Positions 1 through 9,032 of a DNA stretch of 64,000 bases are shown here, piece by piece. The notes below the pieces were generated by a model. The model made no database searches, was not told the origin of the DNA, and saw only the letters and a program-made list of their open reading frames with translations. A program made the translations under genes and the position numbers. Each line of letters begins with the position of its first letter. Position 1 is the stretch's first letter. Source of the DNA: Streptomyces sp. HPF1205 (lineage in GTDB: Bacteria; Actinomycetota; Actinomycetes; Streptomycetales; Streptomycetaceae); NCBI RefSeq assembly GCF_020400825.1, contig NZ_JAINVH010000013.1:1-64000 (forward strand), written 5' to 3'.

Positions 1-391
1 ATGGCTCCCTCCTAGAAACAAGCCGAGTTTAGGTACTGGCCACACTTGATGCCGAGGCACCCCTGCACGTGAGCTTGCCCACACGGAGGGTGATCCATGG
101 GTCCGGTGAACCCCTGAACGCCTGCTAATCCACGGTACGGCGCCGATCGCGCCCGTGTCCCGCACTCTTGGGCGTGGGGCGCATATCGCGCGCACTCCGG
201 GCCTGGAGCCGACATTCTTTTGTGGAAACCCTACGAATAGAGCGGTGAAAATTTGCGATCTCCTGTGCCCGGAAGAGTGGTGGCGCGCGACCCCTTGCCG
301 GTCGCTCTACCCATGAGTAGCCTGCGCTGCGCAGGGTACCTGGGGTAACAGCACGGAACACGCCCGGGACATTGGGCCGAAGGGGGACAGC
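1..391. other. Non-coding left edge, no gene seen
   Basis: I see no convincing reading frame on either strand: the ATG at position 1 and the one at 313 both meet a stop within a few codons. A short inverted repeat, CCTGCGC-T-GCGCAGG, lies at 321-335. From memory of Streptomyces gene order, a biotin carboxylase alpha-subunit gene could lie just beyond the left edge; that is inference and cannot be checked here. A ribosome-binding run (AGGGGGACAG) just before 392 belongs to the next gene. Confidence 0.5.
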
Positions 392-889
392 GTGCGCAAA
401 GCCGAGGGGCTGCGCCGGGCGGCCGCGACGGCGACGGCGGTGGTCCTCGTCCTCGAAGCCCTCACCATCGCGTTCGTCAACTGGATACTGGGCCTGTCCG
501 TCCGCCACCAGAAGATGTCCATGGGCGGCCTGAGCACCGACGCGATGGCCACCGGATCCTGGGTCGGCGGCGGCCTGTTCGCGCTCTTCCTCGTCGGCTG
601 CGCGGTCCTGACGGCCCGTATCGCGCTGCGCGACCGCATGACCGGCCGGGTCGGCCGGATCGTCCTCATCGTGTGCGCGGTGGTGCACGGCGTGGTCGGC
701 GCGCTCGTGGTCGGGCTGGTCGGCTGGGTGGCCTTCGTGGTGGTGATGGTCGTCCTGGCGCTGCTGGTCGGCACGCTCGTGATGTACGCGCCCGAGGACC
801 GCGACCGGGCCGGGGCGGCCCCGGCGCCCACCCGCGAGCCCGAGGGCCCGGCGTCCGGACCCGAGCAGGCACCGCCGGCGACCGCCTGA
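392..889 (+). CDS. Small integral membrane protein, function unknown
   Basis: The gene encodes 165 residues from a GTG start preceded by a good purine-rich ribosome-binding site (AGGGGGACAG). I see four hydrophobic stretches (about residues 10-32, 52-75, 90-110 and 112-132), the first not followed by a cleavable signal-peptide site, and then a hydrophilic Ala/Pro/Glu tail. It is therefore probably a four-helix membrane protein of the cytoplasmic membrane. I recognise no catalytic motif. Its position beside maf and the carboxylase genes matches a conserved small membrane-protein gene in other streptomycetes, by memory of gene order only. It converges on maf with a gap of about 60 bases. The function remains open. 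Confidence 0.8.
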   Translation: MRKAEGLRRAAATATAVVLVLEALTIAFVNWILGLSVRHQKMSMGGLSTDAMATGSWVGGGLFALFLVGCAVLTARIALRDRMTGRVGRIVLIVCAVVHGVVGALVVGLVGWVAFVVVMVVLALLVGTLVMYAPEDRDRAGAAPAPTREPEGPASGPEQAPPATA

Positions 890-949
890 GGACGCCGTCC
901 GGTGTGACGGCGGGTCAGGCCCTGGGGCGGACTCCGGGGCGGGCCGGCG

Positions 950-1555
950 TCAGGCCCACAGGTCGGTCAGGCGTATCCCGAGGTCGGCCAGCAGCTCGCG
1001 CAGCAATGGCAGCGACAGGCCGATCACCGTACCGGCGTCGCCCTCGATGCCCTCCACGAAGGGCGCGGAACGCCCGTCGAGGGTGAACGCGCCCGCCACC
1101 TGGAGCGGTTCGCCGCTGGCCACATAGGCGGCGATCTCCTCGTCGTCGGGCGTCCCGAAGCGCACGACCGTCGAGGCGGTCCGCGACACGCGCTTGCCGC
1201 TCGCGGTGTCGATCACGCAGTGCCCGGTGCGCAGCACGCCGGCCCGGCCGCGCATGGCCTCCCAGCGCCGTACCGCCTCCTCGGCGTCCTTGGGCTTGCC
1301 GAGGGGCTCGCCGTCCAGGTCCAGCACCGAATCGCAGCCGACGACGATCTCGCCGCCGTCCAGTCCGCCCCCGTCGGCGACCGCCGCGGCCTTCGCCTCG
1401 GCCAGCACCCGCGCGAGTTCCCCGGGAGTCGGCGCGCTGATCGCCTCCTCGTCCACCCCGCTGACGACGACGAGCGGGTCGAGACCGGCCTGCCTGAGCA
1501 GTCCGAGCCGGGCGGGGGAGGCGGATGCGAGGACGAGAACACGCGCGGGAGTCAC
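950..1555 (-). CDS. maf: Maf-family nucleoside triphosphate pyrophosphatase
   Basis: This 201-residue protein has the Maf signature near the N-terminus ([16 protein letters not shown], residues 9-24), then [11 protein letters not shown] with the conserved Asp and the GKP motif ([11 protein letters not shown]), and [19 protein letters not shown] near the C-terminus. Family members hydrolyse dTTP/UTP or modified nucleotides to the monophosphate and pyrophosphate; which substrate this copy prefers cannot be told. The length is normal for the family. The GTG start has no strong Shine-Dalgarno sequence, but a TACGAT -10-like box ends 6 bases upstream on the coding strand (1562-1567), so a leaderless transcript is plausible. 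It is the last gene of the leftward pccB-pccE-mmpB-maf series. Confidence 0.93.
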   Translation of the reverse strand: MTPARVLVLASASPARLGLLRQAGLDPLVVVSGVDEEAISAPTPGELARVLAEAKAAAVADGGGLDGGEIVVGCDSVLDLDGEPLGKPKDAEEAVRRWEAMRGRAGVLRTGHCVIDTASGKRVSRTASTVVRFGTPDDEEIAAYVASGEPLQVAGAFTLDGRSAPFVEGIEGDAGTVIGLSLPLLRELLADLGIRLTDLWA

Positions 1556-1639
1556 CCGGACATCGTAAGGGCCGCGCTCACCACTGGTGGCCCTTACCGC
1601 CCGGCCACCACCCTCCCGTGCCGCGGCCCTCGCCGCCCG

Positions 1640-1774
1640 TCACACCACCCACGCGGTGAAGGCCATGACCACCACGGAGGCCAGGGCGACCAGGAACGCG
1701 GCACGCCGCATCATCGCCTGCACCCTGCGGACGTCCGCGGAAGTCCCCGGCCGCTGCTCATCCCTCCAACGCAT
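1640..1774 (-). CDS. mmpB: Small morphogenic membrane protein MmpB-like
   Basis: This frame of 44 residues starts MRWRDEQRPG and ends in one hydrophobic helix (AAFLVALASVVVMAFTAWVV, residues 25-44) preceded by MMRR, so the short basic N-terminal part should stay in the cytoplasm. GGGGAC sits just before the ATG. A short single-pass protein between the acyl-CoA carboxylase epsilon subunit and maf is what is annotated as MmpB in Streptomyces; I assign the name by position, size and topology and not by alignment. It is separated from both neighbours by about 84 bases. The gene is easily missed because of its size. Confidence 0.75.
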   Translation of the reverse strand: MRWRDEQRPGTSADVRRVQAMMRRAAFLVALASVVVMAFTAWVV

Positions 1775-1809
1775 GTCCCCAAGGCTGCGCCCAGGGCGGG
1801 CCCGGCGCC

Positions 1810-1825
1810 TGAGTACGCGTACTCA
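1810..1825. promoter_or_regulatory. Perfect 16-bp palindrome upstream of mmpB
   Basis: TGAGTACGCGTACTCA reads identically on both strands. It lies between the pccE stop and the mmpB start, about 36 bases upstream of mmpB, which suggests an operator or a promoter element giving mmpB-maf its own control within the leftward series. The protein that binds it is unknown to me. Confidence 0.55.
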
Positions 1826-1857
1826 AACGGGACCGCGGGACCCATCAGCCACACGGA

Positions 1858-2163
1858 TCACGCGGGCCACACGGACATCCGCCACGCCCCGGGGCCGGGA
1901 CGCGGAATCCCGCGCGGCACCGTACGGGCCGGGGTGTTCCAGCCGTTCAGCCGCCGCGGGCCCGCCTCCTCGTCGGGCACGGACGCCGCGGCCCGCGCCT
2001 GGACGAGGGCGACGACCGCCGCCAGCTCCTCCGGCGTCGGATGCCCCCGTTCGACCTTGATCTCCACGATGTCCGCCACCGGCCGCTCCTCCCGCTCCTC
2101 CCGCTCCCGCGCCCCGCCGCCGCTTCCGGAGCCGTTCGCGGCTCCGTCCACCGTCCCGGTCAC
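1858..2163 (-). CDS. pccE: Acyl-CoA carboxylase epsilon subunit
   Basis: This 101-residue protein begins with a disordered Gly/Ser/Glu-rich segment (residues 1-28), followed by the recognisable epsilon core: [20 protein letters not shown] at about 29-48, [10 protein letters not shown], and a Trp-containing end ([10 protein letters not shown]). Epsilon subunits of actinobacterial acyl-CoA carboxylases are small proteins that stabilise and activate the alpha-beta complex. The GTG start overlaps the pccB stop in GTGA (2160-2163), so translation is probably coupled and the two products made together. The coding strand and order match the propionyl-CoA carboxylase pccB-pccE arrangement. Confidence 0.9.
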   Translation of the reverse strand: MTGTVDGAANGSGSGGGAREREEREERPVADIVEIKVERGHPTPEELAAVVALVQARAAASVPDEEAGPRRLNGWNTPARTVPRGIPRPGPGAWRMSVWPA

Positions 2164-3749
2164 AGCGGAATGTTCCCGTGCTTCTTGGGCGGCAGGCTCT
2201 CCCGCTTGTTGCGCAGGGTGCGCAGCGCCTTGACGAGCTGGCCGCGGGTCTTGGAGGGCTCGATGACCGCGTCCACGTAGCCGCGCTCGGCGGCGACGTA
2301 GGGGTTGAGGAGCGTGTCCTCGTAGTCCTGGATGAGCCGGGCGCGCAGGGCGTCGGCCTCCTCCGGGGTGGCCGCCTCGGCGAGGGTGCGGCGGTGCAGG
2401 ATGTTGACGGCCCCCTGCGCGCCCATGACGGCGATCTGCGCGGTGGGCCACGCCAGGTTGAGGTCGGCGCCCAGGTGCTTGGAGCCCATGACGTCGTACG
2501 CGCCGCCGTACGCCTTCCTGGTGATGACCGTGATCAGCGGCACCGTGGCCTCGGCGTAGGCGTAGATCAGTTTGGCGCCGCGGCGGATGATGCCGTCCCA
2601 CTCCTGGCTGGTGCCGGGCAGGAAGCCGGGGACGTCGACGAAGGTGATGACGGGGACGTTGAAGCTGTCGCAGGTCCGCACGAAGCGCGCCGCCTTCTCC
2701 GAGGCGTCGATGTCCAGCGTGCCGGCGAACTGGAGCGGCTGGTTGGCCACCACGCCGACCGGGCGGCCCTCGACGCGGCCGAAGCCGGTGAGGATGTTGG
2801 GCGCGAACAGCGACTGCGTCTCCAGGAACTCCCCGTCGTCCAGCACATGCTCGATGACCTTGTGCATGTCGTAGGGCTGGTTGGCCGAGTCGGGGATCAG
2901 CGTGTCGAGTTCGAGGTCCTCGTCGGTGACCGCCAGGTCGGCCTCGGCGGGGAAGGCCGGTGGCTCTTCGAGGTTGTTGGCCGGCAGGTAGGACAGCAGC
3001 GCCTTGACGTACTCGAAGGCGTCCTTCTCGTCGCCTGCCAGGTGGTGGGCGTTGCCCGACGTGGTGTTGTGGGTCCGTGCGCCGCCCAGCTCCTCCATGC
3101 CGACGTCCTCGCCGGTCACCGTCTTGATCACGTCCGGCCCCGTGATGAACATGTGCGAGGTCCCGTCGACCATCACCACGAAGTCGGTGATCGCGGGGGA
3201 GTAGACCGCGCCGCCGGCGCACGGGCCCATGATCAGGCTGATCTGCGGGATGACGCCTGAGGCCAGGGTGTTGCGGCGGAAGATCTCGCCGTACAGGCCC
3301 AGGCTGGTGACGCCCTCCTGGATGCGCGCGCCGCCGGAGTCGTTGATGCCGATCACCGGGCAGCCCGTCTTCAGCGCGAAGTCCATGACCTTGACGATCT
3401 TCTCGCCGAAGACCTCGCCGAGCGCGCCGCCGAAGACCGTGAAGTCCTGGGAGAACACCGCGACCGGACGGCCGTCGACCGTCCCGTACCCGGTGACGAC
3501 GCCGTCGCCGTAGGGGCGGTTGGCCTCCAGGCCGAAGTTGGTCGACCGGTGCCGGGCCAGCTCGTCCAGCTCGGTGAACGAGCCGTCGTCCAGGAGCAGT
3601 TCGATCCGCTCGCGCGCGGTCAGCTTGCCCTTGGCGTGCTGCTTCTCGACCGCCCGCATCGAGCCCGCGTGCGTCGCCGCCTCGATACGGGCGCGCAGGT
3701 CGGCGAGCTTCCCCGCGGTCGTGTGGATGTCGTACTCCGGCTCGGCCAT
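2160..3749 (-). CDS. pccB: Propionyl-CoA carboxylase beta subunit (carboxyltransferase)
   Basis: This 529-residue carboxyltransferase transfers CO2 from carboxybiotin to an acyl-CoA to give methylmalonyl- or malonyl-CoA, precursors for polyketides and lipids. The N-domain oxyanion loop SGGARIQEG is at 138-146, [11 protein letters not shown] at 175-185, and the C-domain loop [19 protein letters not shown] at 411-429. The residue after GGAY is Asp (419). In the characterised S. coelicolor enzymes Asp at the equivalent place marks the propionyl-CoA carboxylase PccB and Ile the acetyl-CoA enzyme AccB, so propionyl-CoA is the likely preferred substrate. The biotinylated alpha subunit is not in the window. 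Divergent birA would supply the ligase that biotinylates it. Confidence 0.96.
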   Translation of the reverse strand: MAEPEYDIHTTAGKLADLRARIEAATHAGSMRAVEKQHAKGKLTARERIELLLDDGSFTELDELARHRSTNFGLEANRPYGDGVVTGYGTVDGRPVAVFSQDFTVFGGALGEVFGEKIVKVMDFALKTGCPVIGINDSGGARIQEGVTSLGLYGEIFRRNTLASGVIPQISLIMGPCAGGAVYSPAITDFVVMVDGTSHMFITGPDVIKTVTGEDVGMEELGGARTHNTTSGNAHHLAGDEKDAFEYVKALLSYLPANNLEEPPAFPAEADLAVTDEDLELDTLIPDSANQPYDMHKVIEHVLDDGEFLETQSLFAPNILTGFGRVEGRPVGVVANQPLQFAGTLDIDASEKAARFVRTCDSFNVPVITFVDVPGFLPGTSQEWDGIIRRGAKLIYAYAEATVPLITVITRKAYGGAYDVMGSKHLGADLNLAWPTAQIAVMGAQGAVNILHRRTLAEAATPEEADALRARLIQDYEDTLLNPYVAAERGYVDAVIEPSKTRGQLVKALRTLRNKRESLPPKKHGNIPL

Positions 3750-3943
3750 GGAGGCGGCTCCCCTGCTCTCGACGGTACTGGGACTTCCGTGTGTGCGGTT
3801 GCTGGGTGCTCTCGGTGACGGTACTGGGGCCCGGCGTTCTTGTGACCGGCGGGTAACGCTGCTTCCGTAGCGTAGTGGCGACTGTCGGCCACCGGCACTG
3901 CGGCGTTCGCCACACCTCCTCGGCCGCCTCGTAGGGTGGGGGC
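3750..3943. promoter_or_regulatory. Divergent promoter region pccB / birA
   Basis: This is the shared upstream region of two divergent genes. For birA a TAGGGT -10-like box lies at 3932-3937 and ends 6 bases before the ATG, the spacing expected for a leaderless transcript. For pccB a GGGGAG run about a dozen bases upstream of its ATG could serve as ribosome-binding site. I see no clear operator; co-control of carboxylase and biotin ligase is only inferred from the layout. Confidence 0.5.
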
Positions 3944-4822
3944 ATGACCTCCAGCCGCTGGTCCGATCTGGAACGACCGCCGCTCAACGCCCGTGCCCTG
4001 CGCAAGGCGGTGGTCGTCCCGGGCGCGGTGTGGACCTCGCTCGACGTGGTGGAGTCCACCGGCTCCACCAACAGCGACCTCGCGGCCCGCGCCGCGGACG
4101 GCGCGCCCGAGGGCGCCGTCCTGGTGGCGGAGGAGCAGACCGCCGGCCGGGGCCGGCTCGACCGCCGCTGGAGCGCGCCCGCGCGCTCCGGACTGTTCTT
4201 CTCCATACTGCTCCGTCCGGGTGAGCGCGCCGCGTCCGGTACGGCCGCCGGCGCGCCGCCGGTGCCGCGGCACCGCTGGGGCTGGCTGCCGCTGCTGGCG
4301 GGCGTCGCCACCGCGACCGCGCTGTCCCGGTCGGCCGGCGTCGACACCTCGCTGAAGTGGCCCAACGACCTGCTGGTCACCGTCGCGGGCGAGGAACGCA
4401 AGGCCGGCGGCATCCTCGCCGAGCGCTCCGGCGCGAGCGCGGTCGTCGTCGGCATCGGACTCAACGTCACCCTCAAGGAGGCCGAACTGCCCGTCCCCAC
4501 GGCCGCGTCGCTCGCCCTCGCCGGCGCCATGGGCACCGACCGCGACCCGCTGCTGCGGGCCGTCCTGCGGTCCGTCGACGAGTGGTACGGGGCCTGGCGC
4601 GCGGCCGGCGGCGACCCGGCCGCCTCGCGCCTCCAGCAGACGTACGCCGCCGGGTGCGCCACGCTCGGCCGCCAGGTCCGCGCCGAACTGCCCGGCGGCG
4701 GCACGCTGTCCGGCACCGCCGTGGCCGTCGACGGCGACGGACGCCTCGTGATCGCCGGACCGGACGGCGAGCAGGCGCTCGCGGCAGGCGACGTGGTGCA
4801 CCTGCGGCCGTCGGGGGGATGA
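3944..4822 (+). CDS. birA: Biotin--[biotin carboxyl-carrier] ligase
   Basis: This 292-residue ligase activates biotin with ATP and attaches it to the carrier lysine of acyl-CoA carboxylase alpha subunits. Visible motifs are [10 protein letters not shown] (41-50), the biotinyl-AMP loop GRGRLDRRW (68-76), the catalytic LKWPNDLLV (137-145) with its Lys138, and [10 protein letters not shown] (151-160), followed by the small C-terminal SH3-like domain (about 245-290). There is no N-terminal helix-turn-helix, so it is the monofunctional type and not a BirA repressor. The start follows a TAGGGT box by 6 bases and is probably leaderless. It is divergent from pccB. Confidence 0.95.
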   Translation: MTSSRWSDLERPPLNARALRKAVVVPGAVWTSLDVVESTGSTNSDLAARAADGAPEGAVLVAEEQTAGRGRLDRRWSAPARSGLFFSILLRPGERAASGTAAGAPPVPRHRWGWLPLLAGVATATALSRSAGVDTSLKWPNDLLVTVAGEERKAGGILAERSGASAVVVGIGLNVTLKEAELPVPTAASLALAGAMGTDRDPLLRAVLRSVDEWYGAWRAAGGDPAASRLQQTYAAGCATLGRQVRAELPGGGTLSGTAVAVDGDGRLVIAGPDGEQALAAGDVVHLRPSGG

Positions 4823-5100
4823 CGCGGTGAGCGGCGGACGAACGGGCAGGGGAACGGGCGGGGGAGGGGCGGAACGGTGGCGGTGAGGGCCGCCGGGCCG
4901 GGGCGCGGCAGGGGTTCGCCGGGGGTTCGCGGCGGGGCGGGCGTCGCGGGGGTGACGGGAGTGACCGGAGCGGCCTGACCTGGGGCAGCCGGGCCGAGCC
5001 GCCGAGAGTGAGCCAGGGCACACCTGCCGTATCGTTTGAGGGGCTGCGTCGTCTCGATGATCGGAAGGGCAGTGCGCAGGGATTCTTCAGGGGCCGGGCG

Positions 5101-6513
5101 GTGACCGTGAACGACGAGAACCTCCCGCCGGACGAGCCGTTCCCTTCCGCTCCGGGCACGGGCCCGGAGCGGGACGGCTCCGATGCCGCGGGCTCGGCGG
5201 CCCCCACGGCCCCCACGGGCCCGCGAGACCCTCGCGCCGAGCCGGACCCGGCCGCTGGAACGGCCGACGACGCGGAGCCGGCGGAAGAGGCGGAGCCTGC
5301 CGACGACGCCAAGGGCGCGGACCCGGCGGAATCCGCGGCCGCCGTCGAACCGGCCGTACCGGCGGAGCCCGTCGATCCCGCCGACGCCGCCGATCCCGAC
5401 GGCGCCGGAGACCCCGCGGACGCCGGGGAGCAGCACGCCGACTCCGGGGAGCACGGGGAGGCGGCGGAGCACGGCGAGGCGGGCGACTCGGGTGAGCACC
5501 CCCTCGCCCTGCGCCTCGAACAGCTGATCCTGGGGGCGCCCCGCCGCTACACGCCCTTCCAGGCGGCCCGTACGGCCGGCGTCTCCATGGACCTGGCCTC
5601 CCGTTTCTGGCGGGCGATGGGCTTCGCCGACATCGGCCAGGCCCGCGCGCTGACCGAGGCCGACGTCCTGGCCCTGCGGCGGCTGGCCGGCCTGGTCGAG
5701 GCGGGGCTGCTCAGCGAGTCGATGGCCATCCAGGTGGCGCGTTCCACCGGCCAGACCACCGCCCGGCTCGCCGACTGGCAGACCGACTCGTTCCTGGAGG
5801 GCCTCACCGAGCCGCCCGAGCCCGGCATGACCCGCGCCGAGGTCGCGTACCCGCTGGTCGAACTGCTGCTGCCCGAACTGGAGGAGTTCCTCGTCTACGT
5901 GTGGCGCCGCCAGGTCGCCGCCGCCACCAGCCGGGTCGTGCAGTCCGACGACGAGGAGGCCGTGGACCGCAGGCTCGCGGTGGGCTTCGCCGACCTGGTG
6001 GGGTTCACCCGCCTGACCCGCCGCCTGGAGGAGGAGGAACTGGGCGAGCTGGTCGAGGCGTTCGAGACCACGGCGGCCGACCAGGTCGCCGCGTACGGGG
6101 GCCGTCTGATCAAGACCCTGGGCGACGAGGTGCTCTTCGTCGCCGACGACCCCGGTACGGCCGCGGAGATCGGCATGCGGCTCATCGAGACCATGACCGG
6201 CGACGAGACCATGCCCGCGCTCCGGGTCGGCATGGCCTTCGGCACGGTCACCACCCGCATGGGCGACGTCTTCGGCACCACGGTCAACCTCGCCTCCCGC
6301 CTGACCTCCATAGCCCCCCGTGACGCGGTGCTGGTAGACGGCGACTTCGCGGAGGCCCTCGGGGAGGCGGGCGACGCCCCCGTCTCCGAGGCCGACGTGG
6401 ACGCGGCCTCGGCCGAGTCCGGGAAGTACCGTTTCGCCCTCCAGCCCATGTGGCGCCGCCCCGTCCGCGGCCTCGGGGTGGTCGAACCCTGGCTCCTCAC
6501 GCGCCGCGCCTGA
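5101..6513 (+). CDS. cya: Class III adenylate cyclase
   Basis: This protein makes cAMP from ATP. I start it at the GTG at 5101 (MTVNDEN...), 470 residues, because it matches the beginning I remember for streptomycete Cya and AGGGG lies upstream; the open frame continues to a GTG at 5008. Residues 1-130 are an acidic Ala/Glu/Pro-rich, probably disordered segment. About 135-225 carry an adaptor/helix-turn-helix-like region (YTPFQAARTAGVSMDLASRFW). The cyclase domain begins near 290 with FADLVGFT (metal-binding Asp298) and continues through GGRLIKTLGDEVLF. No membrane helix is present, so it should be cytosolic. The acidic N-terminus looks longer than in the homologue I remember, which had fewer than 400 residues. 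Confidence 0.93.
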   Translation: MTVNDENLPPDEPFPSAPGTGPERDGSDAAGSAAPTAPTGPRDPRAEPDPAAGTADDAEPAEEAEPADDAKGADPAESAAAVEPAVPAEPVDPADAADPDGAGDPADAGEQHADSGEHGEAAEHGEAGDSGEHPLALRLEQLILGAPRRYTPFQAARTAGVSMDLASRFWRAMGFADIGQARALTEADVLALRRLAGLVEAGLLSESMAIQVARSTGQTTARLADWQTDSFLEGLTEPPEPGMTRAEVAYPLVELLLPELEEFLVYVWRRQVAAATSRVVQSDDEEAVDRRLAVGFADLVGFTRLTRRLEEEELGELVEAFETTAADQVAAYGGRLIKTLGDEVLFVADDPGTAAEIGMRLIETMTGDETMPALRVGMAFGTVTTRMGDVFGTTVNLASRLTSIAPRDAVLVDGDFAEALGEAGDAPVSEADVDAASAESGKYRFALQPMWRRPVRGLGVVEPWLLTRRA

Positions 6514-6586
6514 GCGCCCCCGGCGGCGGGCCGCGTGACAAGATGGGGCCGCGGGTTCACGGGCGTTAACCGGGAGGGAGTTCGGC

Positions 6587-7396
6587 GTGGCCGAGGACAC
6601 GGACGCGAAGCGGTACGGGGAGTACGTGGTGGTGCGGCGCCCGGAAGAGCGCGTCGCCGAGCTGGTCCTCGACCGCCCCAAGGCCATGAACGCGGTGTCC
6701 ACCGCCATGGCCGCGGCCATCGCGGAGGCGTGCGCGGCACTCGCCGCCGACGGATCGGTGAGCGTCACCGTGGTCACGTCCTCCCACGAGCGGGCCTTCT
6801 GCGTGGGCGCGGACCTGAAGGAGCGCAACAGCCTGAGCGACGCGGAGCTGGTACGGCAGCGGCCGCGGGCGCGCGCCGCGTACACCGGGGTGCTGGAGCT
6901 GCCGATGCCGACCATCGCGTCCGTGCACGGCTTCGCCCTCGGCGGCGGCTTCGAGCTCGCCCTGGCGTGCGACCTGATCGTGGCCGACGAGACGGCGGTG
7001 GTGGGGCTGCCCGAGGTGTCCGTCGGCGTGATCCCGGGCGGGGGCGGTACGCAACTGCTTCCCCGGCGGGTGGGTGCGGCCCGCGCCGCCGAGCTGATCT
7101 TCACGGCCCGCCGCGTCCCCGCCGTCGAGGCCCTCGGGCTCGGCCTGATCGACCAGCTCCACCCCGCGGGCGGTGACCGCGAGGCCGCGCTGGCCCTGGC
7201 CACCCGTATCGCCGCGAACTCCCCCGTAGGACTGCGAGCCGCCAAACGGGCGCTCCGCCTGGGCCACGGCCTCGACCTGGCCGCCGGCCTGGAGGTCGAG
7301 GACGCCGCCTGGCGTACGGTCGCCTTCTCCGGCGACCGCGCGGAGGGCGTCGCCGCTTTCAACGAAAAACGCCCCCCGACCTGGCCGGGCGAATAA
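6587..7396 (+). CDS. Enoyl-CoA hydratase/isomerase (crotonase) family protein
   Basis: This 269-residue crotonase-fold enzyme should act on a CoA thioester in fatty or branched-chain acid breakdown. It shows the first oxyanion-hole segment (CVGADLKERN, about 68-77), the second (HGFALGGGFELALACD) and the PEVSVGVIPGGGGTQLLPR stretch, in which the Glu aligns with a catalytic Glu of enoyl-CoA hydratases. The start is a GTG with GGGAGGGAG in front. It lies 73 bases after cya on the same strand; from memory this pairing is conserved in Streptomyces. The exact acyl substrate cannot be read from the sequence. Confidence 0.9.
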   Translation: MAEDTDAKRYGEYVVVRRPEERVAELVLDRPKAMNAVSTAMAAAIAEACAALAADGSVSVTVVTSSHERAFCVGADLKERNSLSDAELVRQRPRARAAYTGVLELPMPTIASVHGFALGGGFELALACDLIVADETAVVGLPEVSVGVIPGGGGTQLLPRRVGAARAAELIFTARRVPAVEALGLGLIDQLHPAGGDREAALALATRIAANSPVGLRAAKRALRLGHGLDLAAGLEVEDAAWRTVAFSGDRAEGVAAFNEKRPPTWPGE

Positions 7397-7403
7397 CCCG
7401 AGA

Positions 7404-7455
7404 GCCCCCGGGGCGGCGTGTACGGGCAGAGCCCCCACCGAAAGTCCCCGGGGGC
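7404..7455. terminator. Stem with long loop after the enoyl-CoA hydratase gene
   Basis: GCCCCCGGGG at 7404-7413 is the exact reverse complement of CCCCGGGGGC at 7446-7455, separated by 32 bases. It lies a few bases after the stop codon and could fold into a transcription terminator; the loop is long and there is no T-run. Confidence 0.4.
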
Positions 7456-7490
7456 CGGCCGCGCCTGCGGGCAGGGTCTCCACGGGAGTA

Positions 7491-7524
7491 CCAAGAAGGG
7501 GCGCGGGGAACGGCGCGAGCAACC
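7491..7524 (+). repeat. Streptomyces-type intergenic repeat
   Basis: AAGGGGCGCGGGGAACGGCG followed by CGAGCAACC resembles a short element, GGGGCGCGGGGAACTGCGCG and variants, that I know as scattered between genes in many Streptomyces chromosomes. It lies in the 367-base gap between two same-strand genes. Confidence 0.55.
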
Positions 7525-7574
7525 CAGAACTCGCCGGTGATCCGGCAACGACAGCAACCACCCCTCCCGGACGG

Positions 7575-7693
7575 CGAACCCCAGGCCGCCCGCCGGGCAA
7601 GAAACGCTTCGACCGGAGCGAACCCCAAGCCGCCCGCGGGGCAAGAGGCGGCTGGGCCCGGCGAACCCCAAGCCGCCCGCCGGGCAGGAAACG
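7575..7693 (+). repeat. Three direct repeats, period 43-44 bp
   Basis: CGAACCCCAAGCCGCCCGC-type units followed by GGGCAAGAAACG-type ends begin at 7575, 7619 and 7662. They fill most of the second half of the 367-base gap before the GGDEF gene. No gene is visible in the gap on either strand. The units look like members of a dispersed Streptomyces repeat class. Confidence 0.65.
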
Positions 7694-7763
7694 CAAAGAG
7701 CCCAGCCCCTTCCGGCCCACCCCCTTGAGCGCGGAACCCCGCAAACTTCCCTAGCCTGAAGAA

Positions 7764-8915
7764 ATGGTCGATGAGCGGACGGCCGGCCTCCGTTTGCGGG
7801 CCGTCGTGGAACTCGCGCAGGCGCTCGCCACCGCGCAGACCCCGCGCGCGGCCGCGCGGGCCGGGGCCCACCGGGCGCGGCTGGCCATGGGTGGTTCCTT
7901 CGCGGCGGTCTCCCGCTGGGAACGGGAGACCGGCAGGCTGCGGGTCATGGTCAACGACGGCGAACTCGCGCCCGGCGAGGAGCCGGAACCGGCCGACGAG
8001 TCGTACTCCGTCCACGACTTCCCGGAGATCGCCGAATTCCTGCACGGTACGTGGGCGCGCGGCGGCGAACCGCACGCCTGGGTGGAGACCGCGGAGGGCT
8101 CGGGCAGCACGCCGGGCGGGTCGAGCTGGGGGCGGGTGGCCGCGCTGCGCCGGCGCGGGCGGGGCAGCTGCGTCGTGGCGCCGCTGGTGCTGCACGGGCG
8201 GGCCTGGGGCGAGCTCTACGTCGCCCGGGACGCGGGGGCGCCGGTCTTCGGCCGGGCGGACGCGGACTTCGCCACCGTACTGGCCGCCCTGGTCGCCGCG
8301 GGGATCGCGCAGACCGAGCGGTTCGAGGAGGTGCGGCGGCTGGCGTACACGGACCCGCTGACCGGCCTCGGCAACCGGCGGGCGGTGGACATGCGCCTGG
8401 ACGAGGCCCTGGAACGGCACCGGGCGCAGGGCGTGGTGGTCAGCCTGGTCGTCTGCGACCTGAACGGTCTGAAGAAGGTCAACGACCTGCTCGGGCACGC
8501 GGTGGGGGACCGGTTGCTGGAACGCTTCGGCTCGCTGCTCTCGGTGTGCGGCGCCACGCTGCCGGGCAGCCTGGCGGCGCGGCTCGGCGGCGACGAGTTC
8601 TGCATCGTCGCCGTCGGACAAGGCGCGGACGAGGTGGTCCGGGCCGCCGACGAGCTGTGCCGGCTGGCCGCCGGCCTGGACATCGGCGAGGGGGTCGCGT
8701 GCGGGGTCGCCTCGACGGAGGACCCGATCGGCCCCGTCCGCTCGGCCCGCCGCCTGTTCCGCCTGGCCGACGCGGCCTCCTACCGCGCGAAGGCGCTGCG
8801 CGCCGCCCACCCCGTCGTGGCCGGCCGCGAGGGCCCCGGCGACCCCGTGGTCCGCCTCGCCGACTCCCCGCCGCCCACCTCGCCGACGGAACGCCGCACC
8901 TTCCGCCGGCCCTAG
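7764..8915 (+). CDS. GGDEF-domain protein, probable diguanylate cyclase
   Basis: This 383-residue protein has an N-terminal GAF-like sensor region (about 10-185: KLRVMVNDGEL-like and VVAPLVLHGRAWGELYV stretches) and a C-terminal GGDEF domain opened by LAYTDPLTGLGNRR (about 193). The active-site loop is an intact RLGGDEF (GGDEF at 275-279), so it should be able to make cyclic di-GMP from two GTP. The RxxD inhibitory site expected a few residues upstream is absent (that segment is LPGSLAA), so product inhibition by the usual route is unlikely. There is no membrane segment. A TAGCCT box ends 6 bases before the ATG, so the mRNA may be leaderless. Cyclic di-GMP controls BldD and sporulation in streptomycetes. 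Confidence 0.92.
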   Translation: MVDERTAGLRLRAVVELAQALATAQTPRAAARAGAHRARLAMGGSFAAVSRWERETGRLRVMVNDGELAPGEEPEPADESYSVHDFPEIAEFLHGTWARGGEPHAWVETAEGSGSTPGGSSWGRVAALRRRGRGSCVVAPLVLHGRAWGELYVARDAGAPVFGRADADFATVLAALVAAGIAQTERFEEVRRLAYTDPLTGLGNRRAVDMRLDEALERHRAQGVVVSLVVCDLNGLKKVNDLLGHAVGDRLLERFGSLLSVCGATLPGSLAARLGGDEFCIVAVGQGADEVVRAADELCRLAAGLDIGEGVACGVASTEDPIGPVRSARRLFRLADAASYRAKALRAAHPVVAGREGPGDPVVRLADSPPPTSPTERRTFRRP

Positions 8916-9032
8916 CCGGTTCGTGCTGTGACCGGGAGACCTTCCCGGGAGCACATGGCGGGTCCTCTCGCCGAATCTTCCGGGCGAAGAGCGTGACGCG
9001 GTACTCGGTGGCCGGCCGCGCCGCCCATCCGA

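Noticed and set aside
5008..5100. Longer N-terminus for the adenylate cyclase
   Set aside because: The frame is open, but the region has promoter-like character and the shorter start matches the beginning I remember for streptomycete Cya.
1858..7671. A continuous leftward open frame of 1937 codons
   Set aside because: It runs antisense or out of frame through pccB, birA, cya and the hydratase gene and only its last part (2163-1858) is coding. Such long shadow frames are normal at this GC content.
7575..7693. Possible CRISPR array (three spaced repeats)
   Set aside because: Only three imperfect units with short, similar spacers and no cas genes; it fits a dispersed intergenic repeat better.
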